Positions 62,969-64,000 of a DNA stretch of 64,000 nt are shown here, one piece after another. The stretch covers positions 124,001 to 188,000 of the forward strand of contig NZ_CANMFD010000004.1 in NCBI RefSeq assembly GCF_947496995.1. Reading direction: 5' to 3'. Under the pieces are notes generated by a model. The model worked only from the letters and a program-made list of their open reading frames with translations. It was not told where the DNA came from and did not search any database. Position numbers and translations under genes: made by a program. This DNA comes from an uncultured Roseibium sp. Lineage in GTDB: Bacteria > Pseudomonadota > Alphaproteobacteria > Rhizobiales > Stappiaceae. How positions within the stretch are numbered: the stretch's first letter is position 1; each line of letters begins with the position of its first letter.

Positions 62969-63457
62969 ATGCGTATGAAAGCGCTTATCCTCAGCAGTAT
63001 TATGGCAGGCGGTATTCTGTTCGCCGCACCGGCAGGCGCTTCGCCGCTTGTCCTGGCCGGCCCAGTCGCGTCCCAGAAAGCCGATGCGTCCCTGTTCGTG
63101 CAGGTGGACCAGCGGCGCGGGAATGGCAGACGCGGCTACCACAGCCAAAACGGAAAACACTATTACAACGGCCACCGCGGCCAACGCAGGCAGCGCCAGG
63201 GCTACCGGCAGTTCAACGGCTGGTGGTTCCCGCCCGCAGCCTTTTCCTTCGGGTTCGGCACCGGGCCGGCTTACGTGCAGCCCCCGCGCTATGCTCCCCC
63301 GCCGCGCTATGCCGCACCGCCGCGTCACGCCCGCGGCTACAGCCCGGCCCACTACCAGTGGTGCGACCAGCGCTACCGGTCCTACCGTGCGTCGGACAAC
63401 AGCTTCCAGCCCTACAACGGCCCGCGCCGGGCCTGCGTATCGCCATACGTCCGCTGA
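62969..63457 (+). CDS. BA14K-like secreted protein
   Basis: The 162-aa protein has a signal peptide (to about residue 25, ending PAGAS). A basic Gly/Arg/His/Tyr-rich middle and a Pro-rich [15 protein letters not shown] stretch follow. The end ([20 protein letters not shown], then [12 protein letters not shown]) is the BA14K repeat domain known from Brucella and relatives, with two cysteines. GGAG before ATG 62969 supports this start; the frame is open to 62957. A role at the cell surface is inferred. Confidence 0.88.
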   Translation: MRMKALILSSIMAGGILFAAPAGASPLVLAGPVASQKADASLFVQVDQRRGNGRRGYHSQNGKHYYNGHRGQRRQRQGYRQFNGWWFPPAAFSFGFGTGPAYVQPPRYAPPPRYAAPPRHARGYSPAHYQWCDQRYRSYRASDNSFQPYNGPRRACVSPYVR

Positions 63458-63493
63458 AGGTACGGCCCTCACCTGCTGCCGCTAAAACGGCTG

Positions 63494-63561
63494 AAAAACC
63501 CTCAGGATCGTCATCCCGGATCCCGGCCATGCCGCGTCCGGGGAGACGACCTGAGGTTTTT
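63494..63561 (+). terminator. Long intrinsic terminator of the BA14K gene
   Basis: Arms at 63494-63520 and 63536-63561 pair over most of their length, with small bulges. GGTTTTTGCTTTTTGA follows on the plus strand. The centre also carries the CCCGGATCCCGG sequence typical of dispersed repeats, so the terminator may derive from one. Confidence 0.8.
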
Positions 63562-63682
63562 GCTTTTTGAACCCGCCTTCCATCGGCTTTTGGGCTACCG
63601 GGGCTCTTGCGTTTGACAACACCGGCGATCATCTGCGAGAGAGCACCAAGGACACGTTTTGTTCGCGACAGGGAGGGTTCCC

Positions 63683-64000
63683 GTGAAAATCTCCGAGACC
63701 GACATTCTGCTCATCCCCGGCTATGGAAAAACGCTGCCCGGCCACTGGCTGCTGCGCTGGCGCGACAAGATGGCGACCGCACGCGTCGTCAAGCAGGCGG
63801 AGCTGCAGGTGCCAAGCAGAAAACAATGGCTGGAGACGCTGAGCGCCGAAGTGGACGCCTGCGAAAGGCCTGTCGTACTTGTGGCCCATTCTCTCGGCTG
63901 CATCCTGGTTGCCCACGCCGCCCGTGCGCTGAAGGACAGGATCGCCGGCGCCTATCTGGTCGCCCCCTCGGACTGGGACCGGGACGGACTGGTGAAAGAA
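63683..64000 (+). CDS. RBBP9/YdeN family alpha/beta hydrolase, N-terminal part
   Basis: The first 106 codons of a gene run off the window end. It starts at a GTG (63683) preceded by GGGAGGG. IPGYGKTLPGHWLLRW and AHSLGC (Ser nucleophile near residue 75) match the RBBP9/YdeN family of small serine hydrolases. The remaining catalytic residues lie outside the window. Confidence 0.85.
   Translation, partial: MKISETDILLIPGYGKTLPGHWLLRWRDKMATARVVKQAELQVPSRKQWLETLSAEVDACERPVVLVAHSLGCILVAHAARALKDRIAGAYLVAPSDWDRDGLVKE

Noticed and set aside
1..64000. Search by eye for tRNA, rRNA, CRISPR arrays, insertion sequences and phage genes
   Set aside because: No clover-leaf with CCA-type end, no regular spaced repeats and no transposase or phage-like protein was seen.

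Overview
The window reads as a chromosomal segment of a GC-rich alphaproteobacterium. Several gene families point to Hyphomicrobiales (Rhizobiales): a BA14K-type secreted protein, a DUF2336 protein, a DUF2259 protein, a single-chain indolepyruvate ferredoxin oxidoreductase, an ornithine decarboxylase with homospermidine synthase, and an ArsR-methyltransferase fusion upstream of metF and metH. The many TRAP, TTT and Liv-type importers suggest a marine or surface-associated heterotroph, perhaps near Roseibium/Labrenzia (Stappiaceae). That placement is inference from gene content. I saw no rRNA, tRNA, CRISPR array, insertion sequence or prophage.

Layout. 1-7.4 kb is uptake: the end of a TctBA transporter, then a cytoplasmic sulfatase and GntR regulator divergent from a TAXI-type TRAP importer, with two copies of a 12-bp palindrome between them. 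7.9-9.2 kb is an orphan glycosidase-like protein beside an AT-rich island. 9.8-13.7 kb is a polyamine block (ornithine decarboxylase, GNAT, homospermidine synthase); the synthase carries a long Lys/Ala/Pro-rich histone-H1-like N-terminal tail. 14.4-26.1 kb holds small redox and regulatory modules: VOC and redoxin proteins, a PNPOx-ferredoxin-reductase fusion, a GST with LysR, a secreted eight-EF-loop protein divergent from a two-component system, and a cupin/EamA/ABM/NIPSNAP operon divergent from an ArsR regulator.

26.2-32.6 kb contains a 47-codon small ORF with its own operators and terminator, then the methionine-cycle operon (ArsR-methyltransferase, metF, metH) with a 22-bp AT-rich palindrome at its promoter and a 157-bp inverted-repeat element between metF and metH. 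32.8-41.7 kb is an AraC-controlled catabolic island: two sister cupins flank an arylformamidase-like hydrolase, followed by a flavin monooxygenase and a complete Liv-type ABC importer. I could not assign its substrate, and it is the best candidate for an undescribed pathway.

41.8-47.6 kb has two glycosyltransferase-like genes (one only a partial domain), a large MscS-type channel, and a DUF2336 gene ending in two tandem terminators. 47.6-53.0 kb covers amino-acid catabolism (indolepyruvate oxidoreductase, Lrp regulator, DadA-like oxidase). 53.3-64 kb is mixed housekeeping: BASS transporter, DUF2259, XRE regulator with a membrane protein, rpe, APC permease, NUDIX, purB, DUF4260, phosphoesterase, BA14K protein, and a cut-off RBBP9/YdeN-type hydrolase.

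Gene starts were adjusted by eye using Shine-Dalgarno spacing and family N-termini. Functions come from motif recognition only; no database search was run.
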